Assembly: GCF_030232585.1 (NCBI RefSeq)
Contig: NZ_JASPJX010000004.1
Coordinates: 32,263 to 96,262, forward strand
DNA: 64,000 nucleotides
Direction of reading: 5' to 3'
Source: Corynebacterium sp. MSK008
GTDB lineage: Bacteria > Actinomycetota > Actinomycetes > Mycobacteriales > Mycobacteriaceae
Shown: positions 50,840 through 58,293 of the stretch, piece by piece
How the letters are laid out: every line of letters starts with the position of its first letter
Numbering within the stretch: the first letter of the stretch is position 1
Made by a program: the position numbers and the translations under genes
The notes under the pieces: model-generated
What the model was told of the DNA's origin: nothing
What the model saw: only the letters and a program-made list of their open reading frames with translations
The model's database searches: none

Positions 50840-53162
50840 CGTCCCTCCTGTGCTTCGGCGCGCGCTCCTCGCGCGGCAGCTCGGTGGTCTCCGCATCCGG
50901 GGTGGTCTCCGGCTCCGGGCCGCGGGTGGCGTGGTCCGGGCGCTCGTTTTCCGGCAGGCGGAAGCCGATCTGTTCTTTGTTATCCGTGGTACCCGCCGGG
51001 TAGTTGCGGGCACCCGGGTGCTGCTCTTGTTTCGGCGCAGGTGCGCCCTTATACGTCCAGCCCTCCGGGGGCTTCGGGCCACCGTACTGTGGCTCGTTGT
51101 GCTTTGGCTGCTGCCAGCGGGTCGAGCCCTTCTTCGGCGGTTGGTTTTGCTCCGCCTCGCGCTCTTTCCGGCGGCGCTCACGGGTGGCCTTGGACGCCTC
51201 CAGGATCGAGAAGCGCTTCGGCGGCTCCTCGCCGCGTTCCTTGGCAATCTCCACCGGGGTCTTCACCGGCTCGCGGTCCGCCTGGCGTCCGAAACGCGCG
51301 TCGTGGGCGGGCAGGGCCGGACGGGTCGGCTCGACGGTGTCGAAGATGGCTTCCAGATCGCCGCGGCGCAGCGTCTCCTTTTCCAGGAGCTTCGAGGCCA
51401 GTGTGTCCAGCTCGTCGCGGTAGCGCTCGAGGGTGGCGTAGGCGACCTTGTGCGCTTCGTCGAGAAGCATCTGCATCTCTTCGTCGATCTTGGCGGCCAC
51501 CGCCGGCGAGTACTCCAGCGAGCCGCCGGCGCCGCGGCCGGAGAAGGGATCGCCCTGCTCTTGGCCGTACTTCACCGGGCCGAGCGCGGAGGTCATGCCG
51601 TACTCGGTGACCATCGCGCGCGCGATCTTGGTCGCCTGCTCGATGTCGTTGGACGCTCCCGTGGTCGGCGCGCCGAAGACCAGCTCCTCGGCAGAGCGGC
51701 CACCCATGGCAAAGACCATGCGGGCGAACAGCTCGTCGCGGGTGTACATGCCCTTGTCGTCCTCGTCGGCGGTCATGGCAAACCCGCCGGTGCGCCCGCG
51801 CGCGAGGATGGTCACCTTGTACACGCGCTCAATGTCTTTCAGCGCCCACGCGGCGAGGGTGTGGCCGCCCTCGTGGTAGGCGGTGACCTTCTTCTCGTGC
51901 TCGGAGATGACCTTGCTGGAGCGGCGCGGGCCGCCGATGACGCGGTCCGTGGCCTCCTCCAGCGCGTCCGCGGTGATGACGTTGCCGCCGATGCGGGCCG
52001 TCAGCAGCGCGGCCTCGTTGAGCACGTTGGCCAAATCCGCACCGGACATGCCGGCGGTGCGCTTGGCCAAAGCGTCGAGCGAGACGTCGTCTGCGAGCGG
52101 CTTGTTCTTGGCGTGCACCTTGAGAATCTGCGCGCGACCTGCGATATCCGGGTTGGTCACCGGGATCTGGCGGTCGAAGCGGCCAGGGCGCAGCAGTGCC
52201 GGGTCCAGGATGTCGGGGCGGTTCGTCGCCGCGATGAGGATGACACCTTCGCGGCCGGAGAACCCGTCCATTTCCACCAGCAGCTGGTTCAGGGTCTGCT
52301 CGCGCTCGTCGTGGCCGCCGCCCATGCCGGAGCCGCGCTGGCGGCCCACCGCGTCGATCTCGTCGACGAAGATGATGCACGGGCTGTTCTCGCGCGCCTG
52401 CTTAAACAGGTCGCGCACACGGGAGGCGCCCACGCCGACGAACATTTCCACGAAGTCGGAACCAGAGATGGTGTAGAACGGCACGCCCGCCTCGCCTGCC
52501 ACGGCGCGTGCGAGCAGCGTTTTACCGGTGCCGGGCGGGCCGTAGAGCAGCACGCCGCGCGGGATCTTCGCGCCGAGTTCCTCGTACACGGTCGGGTCGG
52601 TGAGGAAGTCCACCACCTCGTGCAGCTCGTCCACCGCCTCGTCGGCGCCGGCGACATCCGCGAACGTGTTGGTCGGGTTGTCCTTAGTCAGCTGCTTCGC
52701 CTTCGAGCCGCCGATGCCGAATGGCCCGCCGCCGCCCGCCTGCATGCGGTACATGAAGTAGAAAATCAGGCCGAACACCAGGATCATCGGCAGCATGAAG
52801 CCGAGCATGGACATCAGGAAGGATTCCTGCGTCACGTTCGTCTCGTACTTGTCCGCGCCGGATTCGCGCACCGCGCCGAAAATCTCCGGGGTGGTGCGTG
52901 CCGGGTACTGGGCGGCAATCGCCTCGATACCCTCGCGCTCGTCCACGGTGATCGGTTCGCGCAGGTCTATGCGCACGCGCTGCTCGCGGTCGTCGATCTG
53001 CACCTCTTCCGCGTTGTGGTTCTGCAGCTGTTCAAGCGCCACAGAGGTGTCCACACGCTGGTAGGCGCGGGAATCGTCCCCGATCAACGTGAGCAGATAG
53101 AGGACGATCAGCGCGATGGCGCCAATGACGCCCCACCGCAAAACCTTTTTATTTTTGCTCAT
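50832..53162 (-). CDS. ftsH: ATP-dependent zinc metalloprotease FtsH
   Basis: FtsH (776 residues) is a membrane AAA+ protease for quality control. Two TM segments (residues ~10-25 and ~120-140) flank a periplasmic domain. Walker A is [11 protein letters not shown] is present, and the protease motif is HEGGH in [13 protein letters not shown]. The C-terminal ~150 residues after [14 protein letters not shown] form a disordered, charged and Pro-rich extension, longer than in E. coli and usual for corynebacteria. It follows hpt. Confidence 0.96.
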   Translation of the reverse strand: MSKNKKVLRWGVIGAIALIVLYLLTLIGDDSRAYQRVDTSVALEQLQNHNAEEVQIDDREQRVRIDLREPITVDEREGIEAIAAQYPARTTPEIFGAVRESGADKYETNVTQESFLMSMLGFMLPMILVFGLIFYFMYRMQAGGGGPFGIGGSKAKQLTKDNPTNTFADVAGADEAVDELHEVVDFLTDPTVYEELGAKIPRGVLLYGPPGTGKTLLARAVAGEAGVPFYTISGSDFVEMFVGVGASRVRDLFKQARENSPCIIFVDEIDAVGRQRGSGMGGGHDEREQTLNQLLVEMDGFSGREGVILIAATNRPDILDPALLRPGRFDRQIPVTNPDIAGRAQILKVHAKNKPLADDVSLDALAKRTAGMSGADLANVLNEAALLTARIGGNVITADALEEATDRVIGGPRRSSKVISEHEKKVTAYHEGGHTLAAWALKDIERVYKVTILARGRTGGFAMTADEDDKGMYTRDELFARMVFAMGGRSAEELVFGAPTTGASNDIEQATKIARAMVTEYGMTSALGPVKYGQEQGDPFSGRGAGGSLEYSPAVAAKIDEEMQMLLDEAHKVAYATLERYRDELDTLASKLLEKETLRRGDLEAIFDTVEPTRPALPAHDARFGRQADREPVKTPVEIAKERGEEPPKRFSILEASKATRERRRKEREAEQNQPPKKGSTRWQQPKHNEPQYGGPKPPEGWTYKGAPAPKQEQHPGARNYPAGTTDNKEQIGFRLPENERPDHATRGPEPETTPDAETTELPREERAPKHRRDDD

Positions 53163-53173
53163 AAACCTTTGTT

Positions 53174-53773
53174 CTAGTCAGCGTCCGAGTACACGCGCGG
53201 GTGCAGCGTGCCCACATACGGCAGGTCCCTGTAACGCTCGGCGTAATCCAGGCCGTAGCCGATGACGAACTCGTTGGGAATATCGAAGCCGATGTCCAGC
53301 AGATCAATCTTGGCCGTCTGCACTTCCGGCTTGCGCAGAAGAGTAACGACTTCGAGGCTCTTCGGGTTCCGGTTGCGCAGATTCCGCAGCAGCCAGGACA
53401 GGGTCAGGCCGGAGTCGATGATGTCTTCCACCACGAGCACGTCGCGGCCGGCGATCTCCTTGTCCAGGTCTTTCAAGATGCGCACCACGCCGGAGCTCGT
53501 GGTGGAGTTGCCGTAGGACGACACGGCCATGAACTCCATCTCCGCCGGGATGGTCAGCTTGCGCGCGAAGTCGGTGAGGAAGAACACCGCACCCTTGAGC
53601 ACGCACACCAGGATCAGGTCTTCGTCCGAGTCGCGGTACTTCTCCGAGACCATGTCCGCCAGCTCCTGGATGCGCTCCTGGAGCACATCTTCGGGGATCA
53701 GAATCGCCTCGACGTCATCGCCGTAGCGGTTCGCAGGGACGTCGAAGTCCTTCTTGTCGAGCAACTCGGTCAT
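53174..53773 (-). CDS. hpt: Hypoxanthine phosphoribosyltransferase
   Basis: The 199-residue purine salvage enzyme has the PRPP motif [14 protein letters not shown] and [17 protein letters not shown] near the N-terminus. AAGGGAAGG-like sequence precedes the ATG. In most Actinobacteria tilS lies directly upstream; here about 1.4 kb with a small ORF and an island separates them. Confidence 0.94.
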   Translation of the reverse strand: MTELLDKKDFDVPANRYGDDVEAILIPEDVLQERIQELADMVSEKYRDSDEDLILVCVLKGAVFFLTDFARKLTIPAEMEFMAVSSYGNSTTSSGVVRILKDLDKEIAGRDVLVVEDIIDSGLTLSWLLRNLRNRNPKSLEVVTLLRKPEVQTAKIDLLDIGFDIPNEFVIGYGLDYAERYRDLPYVGTLHPRVYSDAD

Positions 53774-53892
53774 GGGCTGGCCCTTCCCTTTCGCGGTCTT
53801 AGCGCTTCAGTTTGCGTTTACGTGCGCGTAACTTCCACATCTTGCCACCTGCCAGGCGGTAGGTACAACCATCTGCGGGGTTCGGGTCCCGA

Positions 53893-54045
53893 TCAGTTCA
53901 GCCCGGCCTCATCGTCGCTGAGCGCTGCGCCATCGAAGAGCCCGTCGCAGTCTTCTAGGATGCCCCCTTCAATGCCGTGCGCGCTTTGAAACTCACGGAG
54001 GTCGCGTACCGTTCGCCAGTTTCCGCTCGTTATTGTCTCGCCCAT
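53893..54045 (-). CDS. Small acidic protein of 50 residues, unknown
   Basis: The ORF is too short for common gene callers. It starts ATG at 54045 with GGGAGGTG 5 bases upstream, and a strong palindrome lies just above that. The product (begins MGETITSGNWRTVRDLREFQ, ends SDDEAGLN) has 11 acidic and 4 basic/His residues. Promoter-proximal palindromes and small acidic products are typical of antitoxins, but no toxin gene is beside it and no family is recognised. Confidence 0.5.
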   Translation of the reverse strand: MGETITSGNWRTVRDLREFQSAHGIEGGILEDCDGLFDGAALSDDEAGLN

Positions 54046-54059
54046 CCGGCACCTCCCGT

Positions 54060-54082
54060 GTGTTTACGGAAACCGTAGACAC
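54060..54082. promoter_or_regulatory. Operator-like palindrome upstream of the 50-residue ORF
   Basis: Arms GTGTTTACGG and CCGTAGACAC pair at 9 of 10 positions around AAA. It ends 14 bases before the ORF start, overlapping where a promoter would lie, and has no T run on either strand, so an operator is likelier than a terminator. Confidence 0.5.
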
Positions 54083-54090
54083 GGCAGGGG

Positions 54091-54150
54091 TCATTCCACA
54101 AGGGCCGATTTTCCGCCCTCGCGCACTACCGCTCGCCCGCCCGCAACAGC
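54091..54150 (-). pseudogene. tilS: Displaced 3' end of tilS
   Basis: Read on the minus strand from 54150, the sequence gives AVAGGRAVVREGGKSALVE and a TGA at 54093-54091. The intact tilS at 55288-55220 ends AVAGGRAVVREGGRLAILG, then PET. The first 13 residues are identical and in the same frame, then the two differ. This is best read as the original tilS C-terminus cut off by insertion of the 1.1-kb island. Confidence 0.7.
54113..54150 (-). repeat. 38-base direct repeat, left copy (att-like)
   Basis: It matches 55251-55288 at 36 of 38 bases in the same orientation. The first 20 bases, CCGCCCTCGCGCACTACCGC, are identical. The two copies bracket the AT-rich island. Confidence 0.85.
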
Positions 54151-54234
54151 GGTCTTCTGTTGCAATCCGCGTAGTTACATGCGATGATTGCCAACAGGAT
54201 TTCCGAGAGAGACTCCGCTGGTTCATGACCTAGA

Positions 54235-54331
54235 ATTCCACGAAAGAGGGAGACTCGGGTTCGATTCCCGGCCCACGTAAGTGGTGTAGCTCAATGGCAG
54301 AGCCCCTCTTTTCTTATATCCACCGTGGAAT
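54235..54331 (+). ncRNA. Bacterial Y RNA-like (YrlA-type) permuted tRNA mimic
   Basis: In order: outer stem ATTCCACG (54235-54242, pairs with 54324-54331), inner stem AAAGAGGG (54243-54250, pairs with 54304-54311), T-arm with 7-base loop TTCGATT (54255-54271), acceptor-like stem CCCAC/GTGG-G capped by a GTAA tetraloop (54272-54286, one bulged T), then TA and a D-arm GCTC-AATGGCA-GAGC (54289-54303). T-arm before D-arm and a closed acceptor stem mean this cannot be an ordinary tRNA. The layout fits the tRNA-mimic module of bacterial Y RNAs, which bind the Ro60 orthologue Rsr through the paired ends. The 12-base bulge (54312-54323) is in that stem. Its 3' end overlaps the end of the HEPN gene. 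Confidence 0.6.
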
Positions 54332-55204
54332 CGTCCAATACCCACCAGCTACTGCTGCCGTTTGCAACTGAGCTGGCGTGATCTGCACTGGTGCGTAATT
54401 GTGACGGACGAACCCTTTCAGTGAACGAGCCCAGCTACTCGAATTTTTGGGCGCATTTGTACCACTCGCAAAATGCTCCACCGCAATCTCCGCCCATTTT
54501 TCTGCGGATACTGCGGAACCAAGTGCAGCATTCACGCTTATCGCCAACGATTTGTTAACTCCGAAGCTCAAAACAAGTTCCCCCGAGTTAAGTCGCAGTC
54601 CCCCATCGCTCGTCAGGACATTGTTCGGTGAGTGCCCAGCCACTTTCTCCCAGTAACTTTCGGCGTCCGCCGGCAAGGATTGCAAACGGTTCAGCAGAGA
54701 TGGGGAATACTCACCGTTGCGGTGAATTACTCCATTTCTAATCAGACGTAGGGCGTGGAATAACTCAAGCATTCCCGAAGGACCTGTAAGAGCACCAGTC
54801 CCACATGAAGCGGCAAAAACCTCATGCATGTTCGCCATCTTGATTGGCGGATTTAGCTCCCCGTCCGAACCGCGTATCGCTATCCCATCCTGTCGGAGCA
54901 GATCCAATGCAGACTTCATGTACGCCTCCTGCAACGCAAGCACATACGGAATCCCGATGCGTGCGAGGTGCGCTTCCGCTTCCTGAAGGTTGCGTTGAGC
55001 TACGTCGGACCGAAGGTTGAACCTCTCGATATGACTAACACGGGGAAAAATTTCCCTCAGTGTCTGATCCGACCCCGCCGTGAGGTTGAGTGTATTTGCA
55101 GCAAGCTGGGAACCTGCGAGTAATGCCATCATCGCAGTGTTCATATCCTGACGTTGCTGTTTGAATTTCAGGTAATCGGGATACCTGATCTCCCCCTGCG
55201 CCAT
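54314..55204 (-). CDS. HEPN-motif protein, putative ribonuclease, on the island
   Basis: The 296-residue protein is all-helical in its first two thirds. ELFHALRLIRNGVIHRNGEY carries RNGVIH, the RNxxxH (Rx4-6H) catalytic motif of HEPN ribonucleases, which are common in abortive-infection, toxin and RNA-processing systems. The rest is unknown; the last third (GELVLSFGVNKSLAISVNAA onward) may form a second domain. It is AT-rich, starts 15 bases after the tilS stop, and ends within the antisense of the tRNA-like RNA. Physical linkage with that RNA suggests a substrate, guide or inhibitor relation, but this is inference. Confidence 0.6.
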   Translation of the reverse strand: MAQGEIRYPDYLKFKQQRQDMNTAMMALLAGSQLAANTLNLTAGSDQTLREIFPRVSHIERFNLRSDVAQRNLQEAEAHLARIGIPYVLALQEAYMKSALDLLRQDGIAIRGSDGELNPPIKMANMHEVFAASCGTGALTGPSGMLELFHALRLIRNGVIHRNGEYSPSLLNRLQSLPADAESYWEKVAGHSPNNVLTSDGGLRLNSGELVLSFGVNKSLAISVNAALGSAVSAEKWAEIAVEHFASGTNAPKNSSSWARSLKGFVRHNYAPVQITPAQLQTAAVAGGYWTIPRWI

Positions 55205-55219
55205 TTCGCCCCCAACTCT

Positions 55220-56116
55220 TTATGTTTCGGGTCCCAAGATAGCCAGCCGTCCGCCCTCGCGCACTACCGCGCGCCCGCCCGCGACAGCCACGGGCCCCTG
55301 CCCATGCCAATCGACGACCAAGGCTTCCACCGCGTCGAGCTGGTCCCCTTGCACCGGAACCCCCTCCTCCAAGAGCCATGCAGCTAATCGACGCCTCCGG
55401 ATCGGCCCCGCATCTTCCGCCAACTCCGCGCAGGAGGTGGTCGGCGCGAGGTCGGTAAGTGACTCGATCAGTTCCTCGTCCGCCGCGATCCGGTCAGCGG
55501 TGGCGGCGATCGCCGGCACGGCATCGCCGCCGAGCAGCTCGCTGAGCAGCGGCAGCACCCGCCTTCGCACCGCCACGCGGCGGAAGGCCGGGTCCGCGTT
55601 CATCGGGTCGTGCCACGGCTCGAGCCCGAGCTCCTCGCAGGCGCCGACGGTGTCCGCGCGGCGGATGCCTAGAAACGGCCGGACGACGCGCCCGTTGCGC
55701 GGGGCCATGCCGGATGGGTTGCCGCGCAGCGCGCCGAGCAGGAGCGTTTCCGCCTGGTCATCCGCGGTGTGGCCGACCCAGACGTCAACCCCGTACGACA
55801 GCAGCGCCTCGTACCTGGCGCTGCGCGCGGCGGCCTCCAGGTTGCCCGGAGTTACATCAACGCCGACGATCTCCGCCGCGAGACCGAAAGCTTGAACCGT
55901 TTGCGCTGCCCGCTCGGCCACTGCTGCCGACCCGTCTTGGAGTCCGTGGTCCACCACCACGCAGCGGACATCTTTGTTCTCTGCCGCTGCCGCGGCGGCC
56001 AAGGCCAGCGAGTCGGGCCCGCCGGACAGTCCGATGATGGCGGGGCCGTCGAAGGGGCGGAGCGCTCGTCGACAGGCAAGAAAGTGCGGCGAGCGGCGCG
56101 GCCAGAACGGCTCCAT
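55220..56116 (-). CDS. tilS: tRNA(Ile)-lysidine synthase
   Basis: TilS (298 residues) makes lysidine at the wobble base of tRNA-Ile(CAU). It has the PP-loop SGGPDSLALAAA, VVDHGLQ and GHTADDQAET. It has the short N-terminal form with only part of a C-terminal domain. Its last 10 codons come from the inserted island; the older ending is at 54091-54150. The start overlaps the dacB stop by one base (TGATG). Confidence 0.93.
   Translation of the reverse strand: MEPFWPRRSPHFLACRRALRPFDGPAIIGLSGGPDSLALAAAAAAENKDVRCVVVDHGLQDGSAAVAERAAQTVQAFGLAAEIVGVDVTPGNLEAAARSARYEALLSYGVDVWVGHTADDQAETLLLGALRGNPSGMAPRNGRVVRPFLGIRRADTVGACEELGLEPWHDPMNADPAFRRVAVRRRVLPLLSELLGGDAVPAIAATADRIAADEELIESLTDLAPTTSCAELAEDAGPIRRRRLAAWLLEEGVPVQGDQLDAVEALVVDWHGQGPVAVAGGRAVVREGGRLAILGPET
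55251..55288 (-). repeat. 38-base direct repeat, right copy, inside tilS
   Basis: This copy encodes AVAGGRAVVREGG of intact TilS and matches 54113-54150 with two mismatches. One mismatch is a third-position change, so the two copies have drifted slightly while under coding constraint. Confidence 0.85.
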
Positions 56117-57369
56117 CAGAACTCGCGCAGCGCGGAGGTGAACTCGTCCATGGCGCGGCGCGCGGCGAGGACGTCGGCGTCGTTGCAGATCAGCGCGAAC
56201 GTGTAGACGTTGCCGTTCACGCTGGTCACGGTGCCGGCCAGCGACGCCGTGCCGTCGAGCGTGCCGGTCTTCGCGCGCACCCAGCCGCGGCCCGGAAGGT
56301 CGCTGTAGCGGTCCAAGAGCGTGCCCTCGCCGGCGGCCACCGGCAGCGCGGAAAGCAGGGGGCGCAGCTCGGGCATGGAGGTGGCGTCGTATAGCACCGC
56401 GTCCAAAAGCTTCGGCGCGATGAGATTGTCCGCGGACAGCCCGGAGTTGTCGCGCAGCACGAGCCCGGCGGTGTTGAAGCCGCGCTCCTCCAGCACGCTC
56501 AGGGTCGCCCCCGGCGCGTCCGTGGTGCCGCGCGCCAGCGCCACTTCGCGACCGATGGCCTCGGCGTAGACGTTGTCGGAGTTCTTCATCATCAGCTCGA
56601 GGCGCTCCACCAGCGTCGGCGACTCCACTGCGGCAACAACCTCGCCGTCACCTTCGCCTAAAGCGACGTTTTGCGCGCCGACGCGCTCCGCCAGCGCCTG
56701 CGCCACCTCGAGCGCCGGGGCGTGGGAACGGGCCACGTCGCCGGAGGTCTCGCCGCCCAAGCGCCCACCGGAAAGCATCGCCGGCTGCAGGGGGGCGACG
56801 AACCCGCCGTCGATGTCTAGCGGGTCCCAGCCCGGCATCAGCTCCGGCATACCTTCCCACGCGGAGGTGTCGACGAGCACCGTGTCGGCTTCGCCCACCT
56901 GCTCCGCCAGCTCGTCCATGGCCTCGGCGTTCAGCCACACGTCGCCGGCTGCCTTGATCACCACTTCCCCCGGGTTCGCGCCGCGCACCACCTCGGTGGT
57001 GATGCGGTCCTGCGCGCCCAGGCTGAGCAGTGCCGCCGACGCGGTGAGCACCTTCGTCACGCTCGCCGGCTTCAGCGCTTCGTCGGAGGCGCGGTCGAAC
57101 ACCGCCTCGCCGCTGCTCGCCTGCGTGACGTGGCCGTGGATTACGCCCAGGTCAGGGTTGTCGGCAAGTGTTGCCAGGGTGGTTCTCAGCGAAGTGTCGT
57201 CGATAGGCGAAGGCTCCGCGGGCTCCAACGCGGTCGGGGCCGACTGCAGCTGGTACGGCGGCGCGTGCGTGATATCGGAGAGCTGCTCGTGCGCCGCGAT
57301 GCCGAAGCCCGCGACACCGCCGACCGCAGCGAGCGCGACGGCGCCTGCGACCCAAGTCCATACCTTCAT
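56116..57369 (-). CDS. dacB: D-alanyl-D-alanine carboxypeptidase/endopeptidase (PBP4, S13)
   Basis: The 417-residue penicillin-binding protein trims peptidoglycan side chains. It has an N-terminal signal anchor (VWTWVAGAVALAAVGGVAGF), the SxxK motif in KPASVTKVLTASAAL, SDN in MKNSDNVYAE and KTG in VRAKTGTLDG. ATG at 57369 is chosen over an upstream start because it gives a normal signal anchor. It is divergent from ppa. Confidence 0.93.
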   Translation of the reverse strand: MKVWTWVAGAVALAAVGGVAGFGIAAHEQLSDITHAPPYQLQSAPTALEPAEPSPIDDTSLRTTLATLADNPDLGVIHGHVTQASSGEAVFDRASDEALKPASVTKVLTASAALLSLGAQDRITTEVVRGANPGEVVIKAAGDVWLNAEAMDELAEQVGEADTVLVDTSAWEGMPELMPGWDPLDIDGGFVAPLQPAMLSGGRLGGETSGDVARSHAPALEVAQALAERVGAQNVALGEGDGEVVAAVESPTLVERLELMMKNSDNVYAEAIGREVALARGTTDAPGATLSVLEERGFNTAGLVLRDNSGLSADNLIAPKLLDAVLYDATSMPELRPLLSALPVAAGEGTLLDRYSDLPGRGWVRAKTGTLDGTASLAGTVTSVNGNVYTFALICNDADVLAARRAMDEFTSALREF

Positions 57370-57443
57370 CGGCCAAAATGGTAGCCGAAGTATGATGGCG
57401 TGCGGACATTCACCAAATTCAGGCACCGAACAAAGGAGAAGTA

Positions 57444-57977
57444 ATGGCTATCGAGGTCATCATCGAGATCCCCAAGGGCTCCCGCAACAAGTACGAGGTC
57501 GACCACGAGACCGGTCGCGTCTTCCTCGACCGCTACCTGTTCACCCCGATGGCGTACCCGGCGGACTACGGCTTCATCGACAACACCCTTGCCGACGACG
57601 GCGACCCGCTCGACGCCCTCGTGATCACCCCGGAGCCCGTCTTCCCGGGTGTCACCGTGATCGCGCGCCCGATCGGCGTGTTCAAGATGACCGACGAGGC
57701 CGGCGGCGACGACAAGCTGCTCTGCGTCATCGACGACGTGCGCTACGAGAACTACCAGGACATCTCCGACGTCTCCGACTTTGTCAAGGACGAGATCGAG
57801 CACTTCTTCGTGCACTACAAGGACCTGGAGCCGAACAAGGAAGTAACCGGCTCCGGCTGGGGGGACAAGGCTGAGGCCGAGGCGATCCTGCAGGCAGCTT
57901 TGGACGAGTTCAAGCGCGTGGGCGACAACTCCCGCGAGGGCCTCGAGGCCGAGAAGGAAGCCAAGACCGTCAACTAA
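57444..57977 (+). CDS. ppa: Inorganic pyrophosphatase
   Basis: The 177-residue family I enzyme hydrolyses pyrophosphate. Active-site residues are in [11 protein letters not shown] and GDPLDALV, followed by [15 protein letters not shown] precedes the ATG. A strong terminator follows. The tilS-dacB-ppa order is conserved in Actinobacteria. Confidence 0.96.
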   Translation: MAIEVIIEIPKGSRNKYEVDHETGRVFLDRYLFTPMAYPADYGFIDNTLADDGDPLDALVITPEPVFPGVTVIARPIGVFKMTDEAGGDDKLLCVIDDVRYENYQDISDVSDFVKDEIEHFFVHYKDLEPNKEVTGSGWGDKAEAEAILQAALDEFKRVGDNSREGLEAEKEAKTVN

Positions 57978-57994
57978 CTTGCCTATCGACGGCT

Positions 57995-58031
57995 AAAGCC
58001 GGGCCCGCTCTCATGCGCTGGCCCGGCTTTT
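57995..58031 (+). terminator. Rho-independent terminator after ppa
   Basis: AAAGCCGGGCC pairs with GGCCCGGCTTT across a 14-base loop and is followed by TTTGC. It lies 18 bases after the ppa stop. The remaining stretch 58032-58293 holds no gene; it contains the two inverted repeats at 58107-58248. Confidence 0.88.
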
Positions 58032-58106
58032 GCTTTGGGCGGGCGCGGGGGCCGTGTGGGCTGCGTGGTTCGCCCGCGTCTCGGCTGTCCGTGCCCGCGT
58101 CTCCGA

Positions 58107-58248
58107 ATCTGCTAGTTCACCCTGAGGCCCAACTAGCAGATCAAGTGTCCAACTTTCCGTCTTCCCAGGTGGTGTTGAAAAAGCTTTCCGGTAACGGCTT
58201 GATCTGCTAGTTCGCCGCGGGACCAGACCCGGACGAACTAGCAGATCA
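58107..58248. repeat. Two related inverted repeats in the ppa/metalloprotease gap
   Basis: The first has 11-base arms ATCTGCTAGTT (58107-58117) and its complement (58131-58141). The second has 15-base perfect arms TGATCTGCTAGTTCG (58200-58214) and its complement (58234-58248). All four arms share ATCTGCTAGTT, so the two hairpins are copies of one unit separated by about 58 bases. They resemble a REP-like intergenic element or paired binding sites. Confidence 0.8.
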
Positions 58249-58293
58249 GCGTTGCCCCGCACGGCGGTCCGCTGTACGCCCCTGCACTTCTGC

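Larger units (their letters stand above)
54113..55288. mobile_element. Small genomic island at the 3' end of tilS
   Basis: The segment is bounded by 36/38 direct repeats of the tilS 3' coding end. Inside are only a tRNA-like RNA and one HEPN-type gene. Sampled 60-base lines in the gene (54541 and 54721) are 48% and 45% GC, against 77% in a tilS line (55501). The incoming end rebuilds a new TilS C-terminus while the old one is left outside at 54091-54150. This is how integrative elements behave at the 3' end of a target gene. No integrase is encoded, so mobility would need help in trans, or this is a remnant. Confidence 0.65.

Noticed and set aside
54243..54311. An ordinary tRNA, or two tRNA halves left by recombination
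   Set aside because: The T-arm comes before the D-arm, the acceptor stem is closed by a tetraloop and the ends pair; no normal anticodon loop can be drawn.
58011..58262. 83-codon open frame after ppa on the minus strand
   Set aside because: It runs through the ppa terminator and both inverted repeats and has no ribosome site.
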